From NCBI GenBank assembly GCA_035934235.1, contig DASYYB010000034.1, positions 28,066 to 92,065 of the forward strand: a stretch of DNA of 64,000 bases. Reading direction: 5' to 3'. Shown here piece after piece: positions 47,291 through 56,301 of this stretch (its first letter is position 1; the number at the start of each line of letters is the position of its first letter). Source of the DNA: REEB95 sp035934235 (GTDB lineage Bacteria; Pseudomonadota; Alphaproteobacteria; ATCC43930; CGMCC-115725). Under the pieces are notes generated by a model that was given only the letters and a program-made list of their open reading frames with translations, made no database searches and was not told the DNA's origin. The position numbers were made by a program, and so were the translations under genes.

Positions 47291-48156
47291 CCTACGAAAT
47301 CCAGCCCATCGAAACCCCCAGCCGATCGCGCCCGCATCTGATACAAATGCCCGCCGTGGACACGCCCAACGCGACCCCGACCGCCGAGGCCAAAGATCAG
47401 GCGCAGCCGAAGGTCCAGATCAAGGACCTGCGCTTCTATTACAAGACCTACGAGGCGCTCAAAGGCATCAACCTGACGCTGCACGACAAGTGCGTCACCG
47501 CCTTCATCGGCCCGTCGGGTTGCGGCAAGTCGACGCTGCTGCGCGTGCTCAATCGCATCTACGAACTCTATCCCGATCAGCGCGCGACCGGCGAGGTGTT
47601 GGTCGATGGAAAGGATATCCTCGATCCGCGCCAGGACCTGAACGTGCTGCGTGCGCGCATCGGCATGGTGTTCCAGAAGCCAACGCCGTTTCCGATGTCG
47701 ATCTACGACAACGTCGCCTTCGGCATCCGGCTGTACGAGCGGCCGGGCGCACGCGCTCTCGATGAGCGCGTCGAAGAAGCGCTCAAGCGCGCGGCGTTGT
47801 GGGACGAAGTTAAGGACAAGCTGCGCGAAAGCGGTTTGTCTCTGTCCGGCGGCCAGCAACAGCGGCTGTGCATCGCCCGCGCCATCGCGGTGAAGCCCGA
47901 GATCCTGTTGTTGGACGAACCCGCGTCCGCCCTCGATCCAATCTCGACGCAGCGCATCGAGGAGCTCATCGCCGACCTCAAGTCCGACTATTGCATCGTG
48001 ATCGTCACGCACAATATGCAGCAGGCGGCCCGCAGCTCTGACTACACGGCGTTCATGTACCTGGGGCAGCTGGTCGAGTTCGACACGACCGAAACGATCT
48101 TCACGCATCCGAAGGAGCGTCAGACCGAAGACTACATCACTGGGCGCTTCGGCTGA
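47287..48156 (+). CDS. pstB: Phosphate ABC transporter ATP-binding protein PstB
   Basis: A 289-residue ATPase. Walker A GPSGCGKST is at 75-83, followed by the PstB hallmark FQKPTPFPMSIYDNVAFGIRLY, signature LSGGQQQRLCIARAIA, Walker B ILLLDEPASALDP and H-loop VTHNMQQA. ATG 47287 overlaps the pstA stop (ATGA). The N-terminus has about 40 residues more than E. coli PstB; ATG 47347 is an alternative start. PstB powers phosphate uptake and helps signal phosphate sufficiency to PhoR through PhoU. Confidence 0.96.
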   Translation: MTYEIQPIETPSRSRPHLIQMPAVDTPNATPTAEAKDQAQPKVQIKDLRFYYKTYEALKGINLTLHDKCVTAFIGPSGCGKSTLLRVLNRIYELYPDQRATGEVLVDGKDILDPRQDLNVLRARIGMVFQKPTPFPMSIYDNVAFGIRLYERPGARALDERVEEALKRAALWDEVKDKLRESGLSLSGGQQQRLCIARAIAVKPEILLLDEPASALDPISTQRIEELIADLKSDYCIVIVTHNMQQAARSSDYTAFMYLGQLVEFDTTETIFTHPKERQTEDYITGRFG

Positions 48157-48170
48157 GGAGCGGGCGAAAC

Positions 48171-48911
48171 ATGGTTTCCGAACACATCATCAAGAGCTAC
48201 GACCAGGAGCTTCAGCGACTCGACAACATCATCGCCGAGATGGGCGGCATGGCCGAAAGCCAGCTGGCGGCTGGAATCGAGGCGGTGGCCAAGCGCGACA
48301 GCGAGCTGGCCGCGCGGGTGGTCAAGTCGGACGCGCGCGTCGACGAGCTCGAACGCGAGGTCGAAAGCCTGGTCGTGCGACTGCTGGCGCTGCGTCAGCC
48401 GCTGGCGCGCGACCTGCGCCAGATCGTCGCCGGACTCAAGATCGCATCGGATCTCGAACGTATCGCCGATTATGCCGCCAACGTCGCCAAGCGCGCCATC
48501 GCGCTCAACCAGACGCCGGCGGTGAAGCCGGTCTCCGGCATTCCGCGCATGGGGCGGCTCGGCAGCGGCATGATCAAGGACGTGCTCGATGCCTTCGTCG
48601 AGCGCGACGCCGAGAAGGCGCTGGCGGTGTGGCTGCGCGACGAGGAGATGGACGATCTCTACACCAGCCTGTTCCGCGAGCTTCTGACCTACATGATCGA
48701 AGACCCGCGCAACATCACCGCCTGTACCCATCTGTTGTTCATGGCGAAGAACCTCGAGCGCATCGGCGACCACGCCACCAACATCGCCGAAACGCTCTAT
48801 TTCCTGGTGCACGGCACGCCCTTGGCACAGGTCCGGCCGAAGCGCGACCGTACCAGCCTGGCGCTGGCACCCAACGCCGACGTCGAAGACATCGAAGAGG
48901 ATCAGGATTGA
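48171..48911 (+). CDS. phoU: Phosphate signalling regulator PhoU
   Basis: A 246-residue cytoplasmic protein of two three-helix bundles. The metal-binding E(D)xxxD patterns appear as DLERIADYAANVAKRAI (about 94-110) and NLERIGDHATNIAETLYFLVHG (about 195-216). PhoU dampens phosphate uptake and keeps PhoR inactive when phosphate is plentiful. It starts 14 bases after pstB and its stop overlaps the phoB start by one base (TGATG). Confidence 0.96.
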   Translation: MVSEHIIKSYDQELQRLDNIIAEMGGMAESQLAAGIEAVAKRDSELAARVVKSDARVDELEREVESLVVRLLALRQPLARDLRQIVAGLKIASDLERIADYAANVAKRAIALNQTPAVKPVSGIPRMGRLGSGMIKDVLDAFVERDAEKALAVWLRDEEMDDLYTSLFRELLTYMIEDPRNITACTHLLFMAKNLERIGDHATNIAETLYFLVHGTPLAQVRPKRDRTSLALAPNADVEDIEEDQD

Positions 48912-49603
48912 TGCGGCCCGCGGTTCTGGTCGTCGAGGACGAGACGGCGCTGCTGACATTGTTGCGCTACAACCTTGAGAAAGAAGGCTTCACGGTCAGC
49001 GCCGCGCACGACGGCGAAGAAGCGCTGCTGCAGCTCAAGGAAGCGAAGCCCGACGCCGTGCTACTCGACTGGATGTTGCCGCGCGTCTCCGGCATCGAAG
49101 TCTGCCGCCAGATCCGGCGGACGCCGGCGTGGCGCGACCTGCCGGTGATCATGCTGACCGCACGCGGCGAGGAAGGCGATCGCGTGCGCGGCCTCGATTC
49201 GGGCGCCGACGACTACGTCGTCAAGCCGTTCAGCCCCAACGAGCTGATCGCGCGGCTGCGGGCGGTGATCCGCCGGGCGCGGCCAGCCTCGAATGCGGAG
49301 ACGTTGCGCTTTTCCGACCTGGCGCTCGACCTGTCGGCGCACAAGGTATCGCGCGACGGCAAGCCGATCCATCTCGGGCCGACGGAATTCCGCCTGCTGC
49401 GGTTCCTGATGGAGCGGCCGGGCCGCGTGTTTTCGCGCGAGCAGCTGCTCGATGCGGTGTGGGGACGCGACGCCGAAGTCGAGCTCCGGACGGTCGACGT
49501 TCACATCCGCCGGCTGCGCAAGGCCCTCAACGGCGGCGGTCGGATCGACGTGATCCGCACCGTGCGCGCGGCCGGCTATGCCCTCGACGAGGCCATCGGC
49601 TAG
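48911..49603 (+). CDS. phoB: Phosphate regulon response regulator PhoB
   Basis: A 230-residue OmpR-type regulator. The receiver holds Glu9/Asp10, phospho-Asp53 and the conserved Lys near 102 (YVVKPFS). The winged helix (about 130-228) reads DNA with LRTVDVHIRRLRKALN as recognition helix. When phosphorylated by PhoR it binds Pho boxes and activates phosphate-scavenging genes. ATG 48911 shares one base with the phoU stop. Length equals E. coli PhoB. Confidence 0.97.
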   Translation: MRPAVLVVEDETALLTLLRYNLEKEGFTVSAAHDGEEALLQLKEAKPDAVLLDWMLPRVSGIEVCRQIRRTPAWRDLPVIMLTARGEEGDRVRGLDSGADDYVVKPFSPNELIARLRAVIRRARPASNAETLRFSDLALDLSAHKVSRDGKPIHLGPTEFRLLRFLMERPGRVFSREQLLDAVWGRDAEVELRTVDVHIRRLRKALNGGGRIDVIRTVRAAGYALDEAIG

Positions 49604-49643
49604 CCGATAGATTGGGCCCCCGCGCCGCCGAGGGGCTCTCCCG

Positions 49644-50432
49644 ATGACCGACTTGCCGACCGTGAAAGTACCCGTCCCGGACGTGACGATCGGAGCCTAT
49701 CGTGTCGTCCTCGGCCGGCTCGGCGACGTGCTTGAACTTGGCTGGCTGCCGCTGCTGATCTTGCTCGGCGTGTCGATCGTGCCGGCGGTGTTGCCGGTAA
49801 ATTTCGGCGACGACAACGCCGCGCTGCATGCCCTGCCCGATCTTCTCGACCTGGTCGCCGGCGCCTTATGCCTCAACGCCTTCGGGGTGCGCTGGTATCA
49901 GGCGCAGCTGTTCGGCGGCGCCAACCACCGTCCATGGTTCCAGCCGTGGACCCGTTTCCTGCTCTACACGTTCGCGCTTTACGCCGCGCTTGGCGTCGTG
50001 CTGGCAGCGATCCTGCTCGCCGACTCGATCGTCGGCGACCACAGCGTTAGCCTCGAAATCGGCGTCGTGGCGCTCGATCTGGCGGCTGTCGCGGCTTTGT
50101 TGCTGGCGATGGCGCGCTTGTCGCTGCTTTATCCGGCCGCCGCCGCGGGTCAGCCGGTCGGCATCGGCGGCGCGTGGCGCGCGACGCGCGGCAACGGCTG
50201 GCGCATCGTGTTGTGTTGGCTTTTCGCCACCGCGCCGCTGCTGCTCGGCGTTCAGATCGCGATGGGCGCGGTGTTCTCGGGCTTCGGCATCGGCGGCACG
50301 GCGGCCGCGCCGATGGGCCTGTTCATCCTGCGCGGCCTGATCGGCACGGTGGCCGATTTCCTGATCGCCGCGCTCGGCGCGGTCGTCCTGAGCGACGTCT
50401 ATCGCCGGCTGCTGCCCGCCGCCGGCCGCTGA
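49644..50432 (+). CDS. Polytopic membrane protein of unknown function (paralogue of 36265-37095)
   Basis: A 262-residue protein with about six membrane segments. It shares its plan with the protein at 36265-37095: an opening IGAYRVVLGRLGDVLELGWLPLLIL, a central ARLSLLYPAAAAGQPVGIGGAWRATRGNGWRIVLCWL block, and a closing GAVVLSDVYRRLL. A cytosolic Arg/Trp-rich loop between TM3 and TM4 is the most conserved part. It stands alone 40 bases after phoB and converges on the PBP1A gene (9-base gap). No function can be given. Confidence 0.7.
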   Translation: MTDLPTVKVPVPDVTIGAYRVVLGRLGDVLELGWLPLLILLGVSIVPAVLPVNFGDDNAALHALPDLLDLVAGALCLNAFGVRWYQAQLFGGANHRPWFQPWTRFLLYTFALYAALGVVLAAILLADSIVGDHSVSLEIGVVALDLAAVAALLLAMARLSLLYPAAAAGQPVGIGGAWRATRGNGWRIVLCWLFATAPLLLGVQIAMGAVFSGFGIGGTAAAPMGLFILRGLIGTVADFLIAALGAVVLSDVYRRLLPAAGR

Positions 50433-50441
50433 ACGCGCGAA

Positions 50442-52412
50442 TCAGCGCGCACCGAAGATCGCGTTCATCAGGCTTTGGAGAATGCCGGGGCGGTTCGGCG
50501 GCGGCGATCCGCCCTGGGGCGGCGGCGGTGGCGGGGCATTGTGGCCGAATAGATTGTCGAGCGCGACGAAGGCGCCCGGTCCCGGCAGGTCGCGCACCGG
50601 CATGTCGCGCGTCGCGTCGACCATGAACGCGTGCCAGGTGCGCGCCGGCAGCGTTCCGCCGGTCACGTGCTTCATCGGCGAATTGTCGTCGTTGCCGAAC
50701 CACACGCCGCAGACCAGATCGGCGGTATAGCCAACGAACAGCGCGTCGCGGAAATCCTGCGTCGTGCCGGTCTTGCCAGCGTCGGGACGGTCGAGCGCCG
50801 CGGCGCGGCCGGTGCCGCGCTGGATCACCCCCTCGAGGAGCTGGTTCATTTCGCTGGCGACGTTGGCGTCGATGACGCGCGGCGCGCCCGAGCCGGCACG
50901 GTGATAGAGCACGTTCCCGTGCGAATCGCGGATCTCCATCACCGCGTGCGGCCATGCGGCGATGCCGTCGCTGGCGAACGCGGCATAGGCCGCGGTGAGT
51001 TCCATGAGCGTGACGCTGCCGGTGCCGAGCGCCAAACTGTCGTCATCCGGCAGCGGCGTGGTGATGCCGAGCCGGCGGGCGGCAGCGATGACGTTGCCGG
51101 CGCCGACGCGATGAATCACCTGTGCGGCGACCGTGTTGATGGAATAGGCGACAGCGTCGGCAACGGTCACGTTGCCGCGATAAGTGTTCTCGTAATTATG
51201 CGGCTCCCAATTGCCGATCCGCACCGGCGCGTCGTTGAAGATGTCGGTCGGCTTGACGCCGTGTTCGAGCGCCGCCAGATAGACGAACGGCTTGAAGCTC
51301 GAACCCGGCTGGCGCTGCGCCTGGGTGGCGCGGTTGAACTGACTTTCGTTGTAGTTGCTGCCGCCGACCATCGCGCGGATCGCGCCGTCGGGGGACATGG
51401 CGACGAGTGCGCCCTGCGTCACGTGATCGGCGGCGCCATCGGTGGCGAGCGTCCTGGCCACCGCGTGTTCGGCGTAAGCCTGCATCTTCGGATCGAGCGT
51501 GGTGGTGACGACGACGTCATGGCCGCTGATGTCGGCGAAGCTGCCGATCTGGCCGGCGATCCAATCGCCGAAATAGCGGCTGCCCGGCGGCACGCGGTCA
51601 GCGGCGAGCTGGCTTTTCTGGCGTTCGGCGGCATGTGCCTGGGCTTCGGTGATGTATCCCGCATCGACCATGTTCTGGAGCACCTGGTCGGCGCGGTCCG
51701 CGGCCAGGGCGCGGTCGTTTACCGGGCTGAAGCGCGACGGCGCCTTCAGCAGCCCGGCGATCACTGCCGCCTCATAGAGTGTGATGTTGCGCGCCGATTT
51801 GTTGAAATAGCGGTGCGCCGCGGCGTCGACGCCGTAGGTGCCGGCACCGAGATAGACGCGATTGAGATAGAGCTCAAGGATCTGGCTCTTGGTGAATTGA
51901 TGTTCGAGCCAGAGCGCGAGCATGGTCTCGCGGATTTTGCGGCCGATCGTGCGGTCGGGCGTGAGGAACAGGTTCTTGGCGAGCTGCTGCGTGATCGTAC
52001 TGCCACCCTGGACGATGTGGCCGGCGCGCAAATCGGCGAACAGTGCACGCCCCATACCGATAAGGTCGATGCCGAAATGATGGTAGAAGCGGCGATCTTC
52101 GGTGGCGATCACCGCTTCCGGCAGATAGGGCGGCATCTCGCGCAGCCGTAACGGTTCACCGAAGAGTTCGCCGAAGGTTGCGACCAGCGATCCGTCGTCG
52201 GCCAGAATGGTGACCGAAGGCTGGCGCTGCGCCGCCGTGAGCTGATCGGTACTGGGCAGCGTCAGCGCGAAATAAGCGAGCGCGCCAGCGCCAGCGAGAA
52301 ACACCCACAGTGCCGCGAACGCGAGCCCTTGCCCGAGACTTCGCGGTGACCGCTTCCGCGTGCCGCGCGGGCGCCGGTCACCGCGCGATTCGTCCTTGTC
52401 GTCACGCGCCAT
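50442..52412 (-). CDS. Class A penicillin-binding protein (PBP1A-type)
   Basis: A 656-residue bifunctional peptidoglycan synthase. A cytoplasmic Arg-rich head and one membrane helix (about 28-51) lead to the glycosyltransferase domain, with catalytic Glu105 in EDRRFYHHFG and GGSTITQQLAKN. The transpeptidase domain has SSFK (371-374), SIN (424-426) and KTGT (547-550). The tail is proline-rich (about 625-645). It polymerises and cross-links the cell wall and is a natural target of the LpoA-like activator encoded at 25531. It is a shorter form than E. coli PBP1A, without the ODD insertion. Confidence 0.94.
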   Translation of the reverse strand: MARDDKDESRGDRRPRGTRKRSPRSLGQGLAFAALWVFLAGAGALAYFALTLPSTDQLTAAQRQPSVTILADDGSLVATFGELFGEPLRLREMPPYLPEAVIATEDRRFYHHFGIDLIGMGRALFADLRAGHIVQGGSTITQQLAKNLFLTPDRTIGRKIRETMLALWLEHQFTKSQILELYLNRVYLGAGTYGVDAAAHRYFNKSARNITLYEAAVIAGLLKAPSRFSPVNDRALAADRADQVLQNMVDAGYITEAQAHAAERQKSQLAADRVPPGSRYFGDWIAGQIGSFADISGHDVVVTTTLDPKMQAYAEHAVARTLATDGAADHVTQGALVAMSPDGAIRAMVGGSNYNESQFNRATQAQRQPGSSFKPFVYLAALEHGVKPTDIFNDAPVRIGNWEPHNYENTYRGNVTVADAVAYSINTVAAQVIHRVGAGNVIAAARRLGITTPLPDDDSLALGTGSVTLMELTAAYAAFASDGIAAWPHAVMEIRDSHGNVLYHRAGSGAPRVIDANVASEMNQLLEGVIQRGTGRAAALDRPDAGKTGTTQDFRDALFVGYTADLVCGVWFGNDDNSPMKHVTGGTLPARTWHAFMVDATRDMPVRDLPGPGAFVALDNLFGHNAPPPPPPQGGSPPPNRPGILQSLMNAIFGAR

Positions 52413-52555
52413 CGAAAATCCGCCGTTCCGGCCATGCTTCTACCACGGCACGACGACGACGACCTGCGGCTTTTGCGACCACCGAGCGCCGATTCGCGAT
52501 TTGCCGTAAATCCGCCGCGCCGCCGCCGCGATTTCGCCGCCGGCCGGGTCGGCGA

Positions 52556-53482
52556 TCAGCTTTCCGCCGATTCGCGCGGGATCAACGCCTCGGTGAAGGC
52601 GTCGAGCGTCTTGGGCAGCAGGGGCTCGACGAGCCGGGGTGGCGCAATCTTCGCCAGCGCATAAAGCCAGAACCAGCGTGAGAAATGCGACGTTCCGCGT
52701 CGCCGCCGCTGCCATTTCCAGGCGCGGCCGAACGCACGCTCCAATACCAAACGCCGCAGGCGCCACGGGAGGTCCGGATTCTCCGCGAGCAGATAGAGCA
52801 TGGCCCGATTGTGCTCCCGCAGCATACGGGCTTGATCGGCGCTCATGCGGTTGGGCGCCGCGATGGGCCCCGCCGCCACCACCGCGCGGACTCCGGCGAC
52901 CGGGCGATTGCGCGACATTCGCATCATCAGTGCCGTATCGATGACGTAGCGCAGGCGCGAATCGCCGCCACCAACTTCCCAATAAAGAGCGCGATCAATC
53001 AGGGTTCCCGAAAGGTTACTCGGCGAATTTATCATCACCTCCCGAAAAAGATCGCGGGGGTAGGGGGCGGCCATCTCGGCGTCGAGTGGTTCGAAAGTTA
53101 TCGGCGAACCAAAAACATAGGACGACGTCGCGCCGACCGCGATTTTAGCGCCGATGTTTACGGCCGCATCGAGCAGCAAGCGTGTCGCGTAGGGCGCCAG
53201 AACGTCATCGCCGTCGACGATTTTGAGCCACGGCAGCGTGCTGGCGCGCACGCCGGCGTTGGTGGCAGCAACCTGACCCTGGTTCTTCTGGTGGATCACA
53301 CGCGTATCGGCGCGACCGGCACACAGCCGGTCGAGAACTGCGGGAGATTCGTCGGTCGAACCGTCATCGACAAACACGATCTCACGCGCAAAATCACCCT
53401 GCTGGCCAAAGATCGCGTCCACCACCGCGGGCAGATAGGGCGCCTTGTTATAGACGGTGACGACAAAGGAAACGCCGGTCAT
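52556..53482 (-). CDS. Glycosyltransferase family 2
   Basis: A 308-residue cytoplasmic or membrane-associated transferase from ATG 53482. The GT-A fold shows VSFVVTVYNKAPYLPAVVDAIFGQ at the start, the nucleotide-binding VFVDDGSTDESP (about 36-47) and the metal motif DGDD (about 86-89). The C-terminal 90 residues are basic and Trp-rich and may bind membrane or acceptor. Sugar and acceptor are unknown. No ribosome site is evident. The frame is open 51 codons upstream but that part is not family-like. Confidence 0.85.
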   Translation of the reverse strand: MTGVSFVVTVYNKAPYLPAVVDAIFGQQGDFAREIVFVDDGSTDESPAVLDRLCAGRADTRVIHQKNQGQVAATNAGVRASTLPWLKIVDGDDVLAPYATRLLLDAAVNIGAKIAVGATSSYVFGSPITFEPLDAEMAAPYPRDLFREVMINSPSNLSGTLIDRALYWEVGGGDSRLRYVIDTALMMRMSRNRPVAGVRAVVAAGPIAAPNRMSADQARMLREHNRAMLYLLAENPDLPWRLRRLVLERAFGRAWKWQRRRRGTSHFSRWFWLYALAKIAPPRLVEPLLPKTLDAFTEALIPRESAES

Positions 53483-53650
53483 CGCCGAGGTATATCGCGG
53501 CGCCCTGCCAGCGTCATCTTTGTCGGCGTTATCCTTGCCGGCGTCCCGCGTTGTTGCCGTGGGCCGCCCGCCGAGGCCCGAGATAGGGGACAGATGACCG
53601 GCCCGCCGCCTATAGTCTGTCAGAATGTTCGCCACCGAGTTACGCCCGCG

Positions 53651-54340
53651 ATGACGTCAAACCGCCGGATCATGATCGTGGATGACGATTCGGCCCTGCG
53701 CCATTCGCTCGCCGAGCAATTGCAGCTGCACGAGGAGTTCATGGCGGTCGAGGCCGCGACCGCGGCCGAGGCCCTCGACCTTGCCAAGCGGCAATACCAC
53801 GACGCCGTGATTCTGGACGTCGGACTGCCCGACATGGACGGCCGTGAATTGTGCCGGCTGATGCGGCGCGAAGGCGTGCGCTCGCCGATCCTGATGCTGA
53901 CCGCCGCCGACAGCGAGGCCGACACGGTGCTCGGACTCGATTCCGGCGCCAACGACTACATCGCCAAACCGTTCCGGCTGCACGTGCTGCTGGCGCGACT
54001 CAGGGCGCAGCTCCGGCAGCACGAGCAGAGCGACGACGCGATTTTCACCATCGGCCCTTACACGTTCCGGCCCGGCACCAAGCTTCTCGTCGACGAGACC
54101 AAACGCAAGAAGGTGCGGCTGACCGAGAAAGAAACCGCGATCCTCAAATACCTCTATCGTGCCGGCGCCCGCACCATCGGCCGCGATGTACTGCTCAACG
54201 AGGTCTGGGGCTACAACTCGGGCGTGACCACCCACACGCTCGAAACCCACGTCTATCGCCTGCGCCAGAAGATCGAACGCGATCCGACGCACGCCGAGAT
54301 CCTGATTACCGACGCCGGCGGCTACCGCCTGGTGCCATAG
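53651..54340 (+). CDS. OmpR-family response regulator, CenR-like
   Basis: A 229-residue two-component regulator. The receiver has DDD (11-13), phospho-Asp56 and Lys106. The winged helix is preceded by a segment with KKVRLTEKETAILKYLYRAG, then GRDVLLNEVWGYNSGVTTHTLETHVYRLRQKIE as the recognition region. This wording strongly resembles the alphaproteobacterial cell-envelope regulator CenR, but that identification is from memory. No kinase gene is adjacent. The long frame that opens at 52685 is antisense to the GT2 gene and is not part of this protein. Confidence 0.88.
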   Translation: MTSNRRIMIVDDDSALRHSLAEQLQLHEEFMAVEAATAAEALDLAKRQYHDAVILDVGLPDMDGRELCRLMRREGVRSPILMLTAADSEADTVLGLDSGANDYIAKPFRLHVLLARLRAQLRQHEQSDDAIFTIGPYTFRPGTKLLVDETKRKKVRLTEKETAILKYLYRAGARTIGRDVLLNEVWGYNSGVTTHTLETHVYRLRQKIERDPTHAEILITDAGGYRLVP

Positions 54341-54418
54341 GAAGCGACGCGCCGGCCGCTCTCGACAAGCGGATATCGGCTGGGCGAGGATAGCCACAGT
54401 CGAGGAGGGGGAAATCCG

Positions 54419-54895
54419 GTGAGCGAGCTCGATATGCTCATCCGCCGACTGATGGCGCAGCGCGCGTCGATTGAACGCGCGGGCGGCCTCGTGGCATCGC
54501 TCGAGGGGCCGGCGATCCTGCTCGGCCTTGGCGACGGTGCCGCGCTTGACCATCTCTGTGAGATCGCACGCAAACGCAGCGTCATTCTTTTCGACAAAGG
54601 CCCGATTGCCGACGGCAAAGTGCCGCCCGCCGCCGAACGCGTCGAGGGCGATCCGCGCGAGACGCTGCCGCGTCACTGGGAACGGCTGAAGCGCAGCGCG
54701 GCGCTGGCGCTGATCAATTTCCCGATTACCGATGAAGCGCGGCTGGCGGCCGAAGTGGCGCCGCTGGTGGCGCCGATGCTGCGGCCCGGCGCCGTGGTGG
54801 TCAGCGAAACCGCCGTCGAACTGCCGGGCTGGGAGCGGCTACCGCCGGCCGACGGCGTGCGCGATGGACGCCATCACCTCTATCGCGCCAGCTAG
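54419..54895 (+). CDS. Methyltransf_17-type SAM methyltransferase-like protein
   Basis: A 158-residue cytoplasmic protein starting at GTG 54419 after GAGGAGG. The opening SELDMLIRRLMAQRASIERA, then LEGPAILLGLGDGAALDHL (a Rossmann GxGxG-like loop, about 29-47), GDPRETLP, and the closing PGWERLPPADGV followed by HLYRAS match the small alphaproteobacterial Methyltransf_17 family. The substrate is unknown. Its stop overlaps the convergent synthetase stop on a shared CTAG. Confidence 0.75.
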   Translation: MSELDMLIRRLMAQRASIERAGGLVASLEGPAILLGLGDGAALDHLCEIARKRSVILFDKGPIADGKVPPAAERVEGDPRETLPRHWERLKRSAALALINFPITDEARLAAEVAPLVAPMLRPGAVVVSETAVELPGWERLPPADGVRDGRHHLYRAS

Positions 54896-56301
54896 GCGCC
54901 GGCGGCGGCGCGCACCTTGAGCGCCGGATAGCGTGCCAGCAATCCGGCGCATTCGGCCATCGCCTCGACATCGTTGAAGATCGGAACGCCCGCGGCCTCC
55001 ATCGCCGCGAACCATTCGGCCTTTCCGGGCAGCGTGCCCATCATCGAATAGAGCAGCGGCAGCTTCACGGTCGGCGCCAAACCTGCCATGCGCGCGATCA
55101 CCGGCGCGGCGTCGACCATGAAGGGCACGACGTGGATACCGAGAATGGCGTCGAAGGTATCGGCGCCATGCTTAATCGCGGCTTCAAGGGTGAAGCCGAA
55201 CCGGTCTTCGCGCGCATCGGCCAAAAGGTCGATCGGGTTGGCGACCGCGGCCTCGGCCGGAAGGTTGGCGCGCAACGCCGTTGCCATCTCTTGCGGCAGA
55301 TTTGGCAAGTAGAGCCCTTGCGCCGCCGCCTCGTCGGCACACAACACGCCGGGTCCGCCTGAATTAGAAAGAATCAGCGCGCGACGGCCGATCCCCTGCG
55401 GAAAGCTGCCGAAACCTTTGGCCGCAAGCAGCAGCTGGCGCAGGCTTTTGACGCGCAACAAACAGGCATCGCGGCAGAGCGCTTCGATTTTCGCTTCGCC
55501 CTGAGCCGCGGCGCCGGTATGCCGCCGTGCCGCCGCCGCGCCAGCATCGGTGCGGCCGCCGATCAGCGCGACGACGGGCTTCTTTGCCACGACGCGGCGC
55601 GCGACCCGTCCGAAGCGGACGGCATCGTCGACGCTCTCGACGTAGAGCAGAACCACCGAGATCGAATCCTGGTCGCCGAGATAATCGAGATAATCGGTGA
55701 CACCCAGCTGCACGGCGTTGCCGACCGAAACCAGCGAGCCAAGCGGCACGGCAAGCGCTTTCGACGCAGCGATTGCTTCCTCGCCGAGCGCGCCCGACTG
55801 CGTGATAAACGCGGCCATGCCGTGCCGGTTGGGCCCGAGCGGCATGTCGCGCAGGAACGTCGCGGCAAAGCGCGCTCCGGGCGGCAAGTGAATAATCCCG
55901 GCGCAATTGGGCCCGGCGACGGTGAGGTTTTCCTGCGCAATCAGCGCGCGCAGCGCCTTGTCGCGCGCGAGGCCGGCCTCGCCCGCCTCGGCGAACCCGC
56001 CCGGCAGAATCAGAAGATTACGATGGCCCGTCGCCGCGGCCTCGCGGACCGCATCGAGGATCAGGTCCGGCCGGATGACGATGACGGCAAGCTCGGCCGG
56101 CCGATTGAGCTCCGCGAGCGACTGGCGCGCGGCGATGCCGAACATCGTGCCGCCTTTGGGATTGACCGGCACGATTTCGCCCGCGAAGCCCGCGATGCGC
56201 AGGTTTTGCAGCACCGCGCCGCCCGACGAGGTCGGCCGCTCGGCCGCGCCGACCACGGCGACGCTCGCCGGCGCGAAGAACGGCCTGAGGTCGGACGCCA
56301 T
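54892..56301 (-). CDS. ADP-forming acyl-CoA synthetase, alpha-type subunit (CoA-binding)
   Basis: A 469-residue protein of the NDP-forming acyl/acetate-CoA ligase family. A CoA-binding Rossmann domain opens it (FFAPASVAVVGAAERP, 8-23). Two succinyl-CoA-synthetase-like domains follow. The phospho-histidine is likely His261 in RRHTGAAA. The ATP-grasp beta domain, fused in about 700-residue relatives, is absent, and no beta subunit gene is adjacent, so it may act with a partner encoded elsewhere or as an inactive or regulatory form. ATG 56301 shares one base with the xthA stop (TGATG). Confidence 0.83.
   Translation of the reverse strand: MASDLRPFFAPASVAVVGAAERPTSSGGAVLQNLRIAGFAGEIVPVNPKGGTMFGIAARQSLAELNRPAELAVIVIRPDLILDAVREAAATGHRNLLILPGGFAEAGEAGLARDKALRALIAQENLTVAGPNCAGIIHLPPGARFAATFLRDMPLGPNRHGMAAFITQSGALGEEAIAASKALAVPLGSLVSVGNAVQLGVTDYLDYLGDQDSISVVLLYVESVDDAVRFGRVARRVVAKKPVVALIGGRTDAGAAAARRHTGAAAQGEAKIEALCRDACLLRVKSLRQLLLAAKGFGSFPQGIGRRALILSNSGGPGVLCADEAAAQGLYLPNLPQEMATALRANLPAEAAVANPIDLLADAREDRFGFTLEAAIKHGADTFDAILGIHVVPFMVDAAPVIARMAGLAPTVKLPLLYSMMGTLPGKAEWFAAMEAAGVPIFNDVEAMAECAGLLARYPALKVRAAAGA

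Noticed and set aside
50631..52151. 506-codon frame antisense to the PBP1A gene
   Set aside because: Mirror frame of a gene with intact catalytic motifs.
52685..53650. 322-codon upstream extension of the response regulator
   Set aside because: The extension lies antisense to the GT2 gene; the receiver domain starts normally at ATG 53651.
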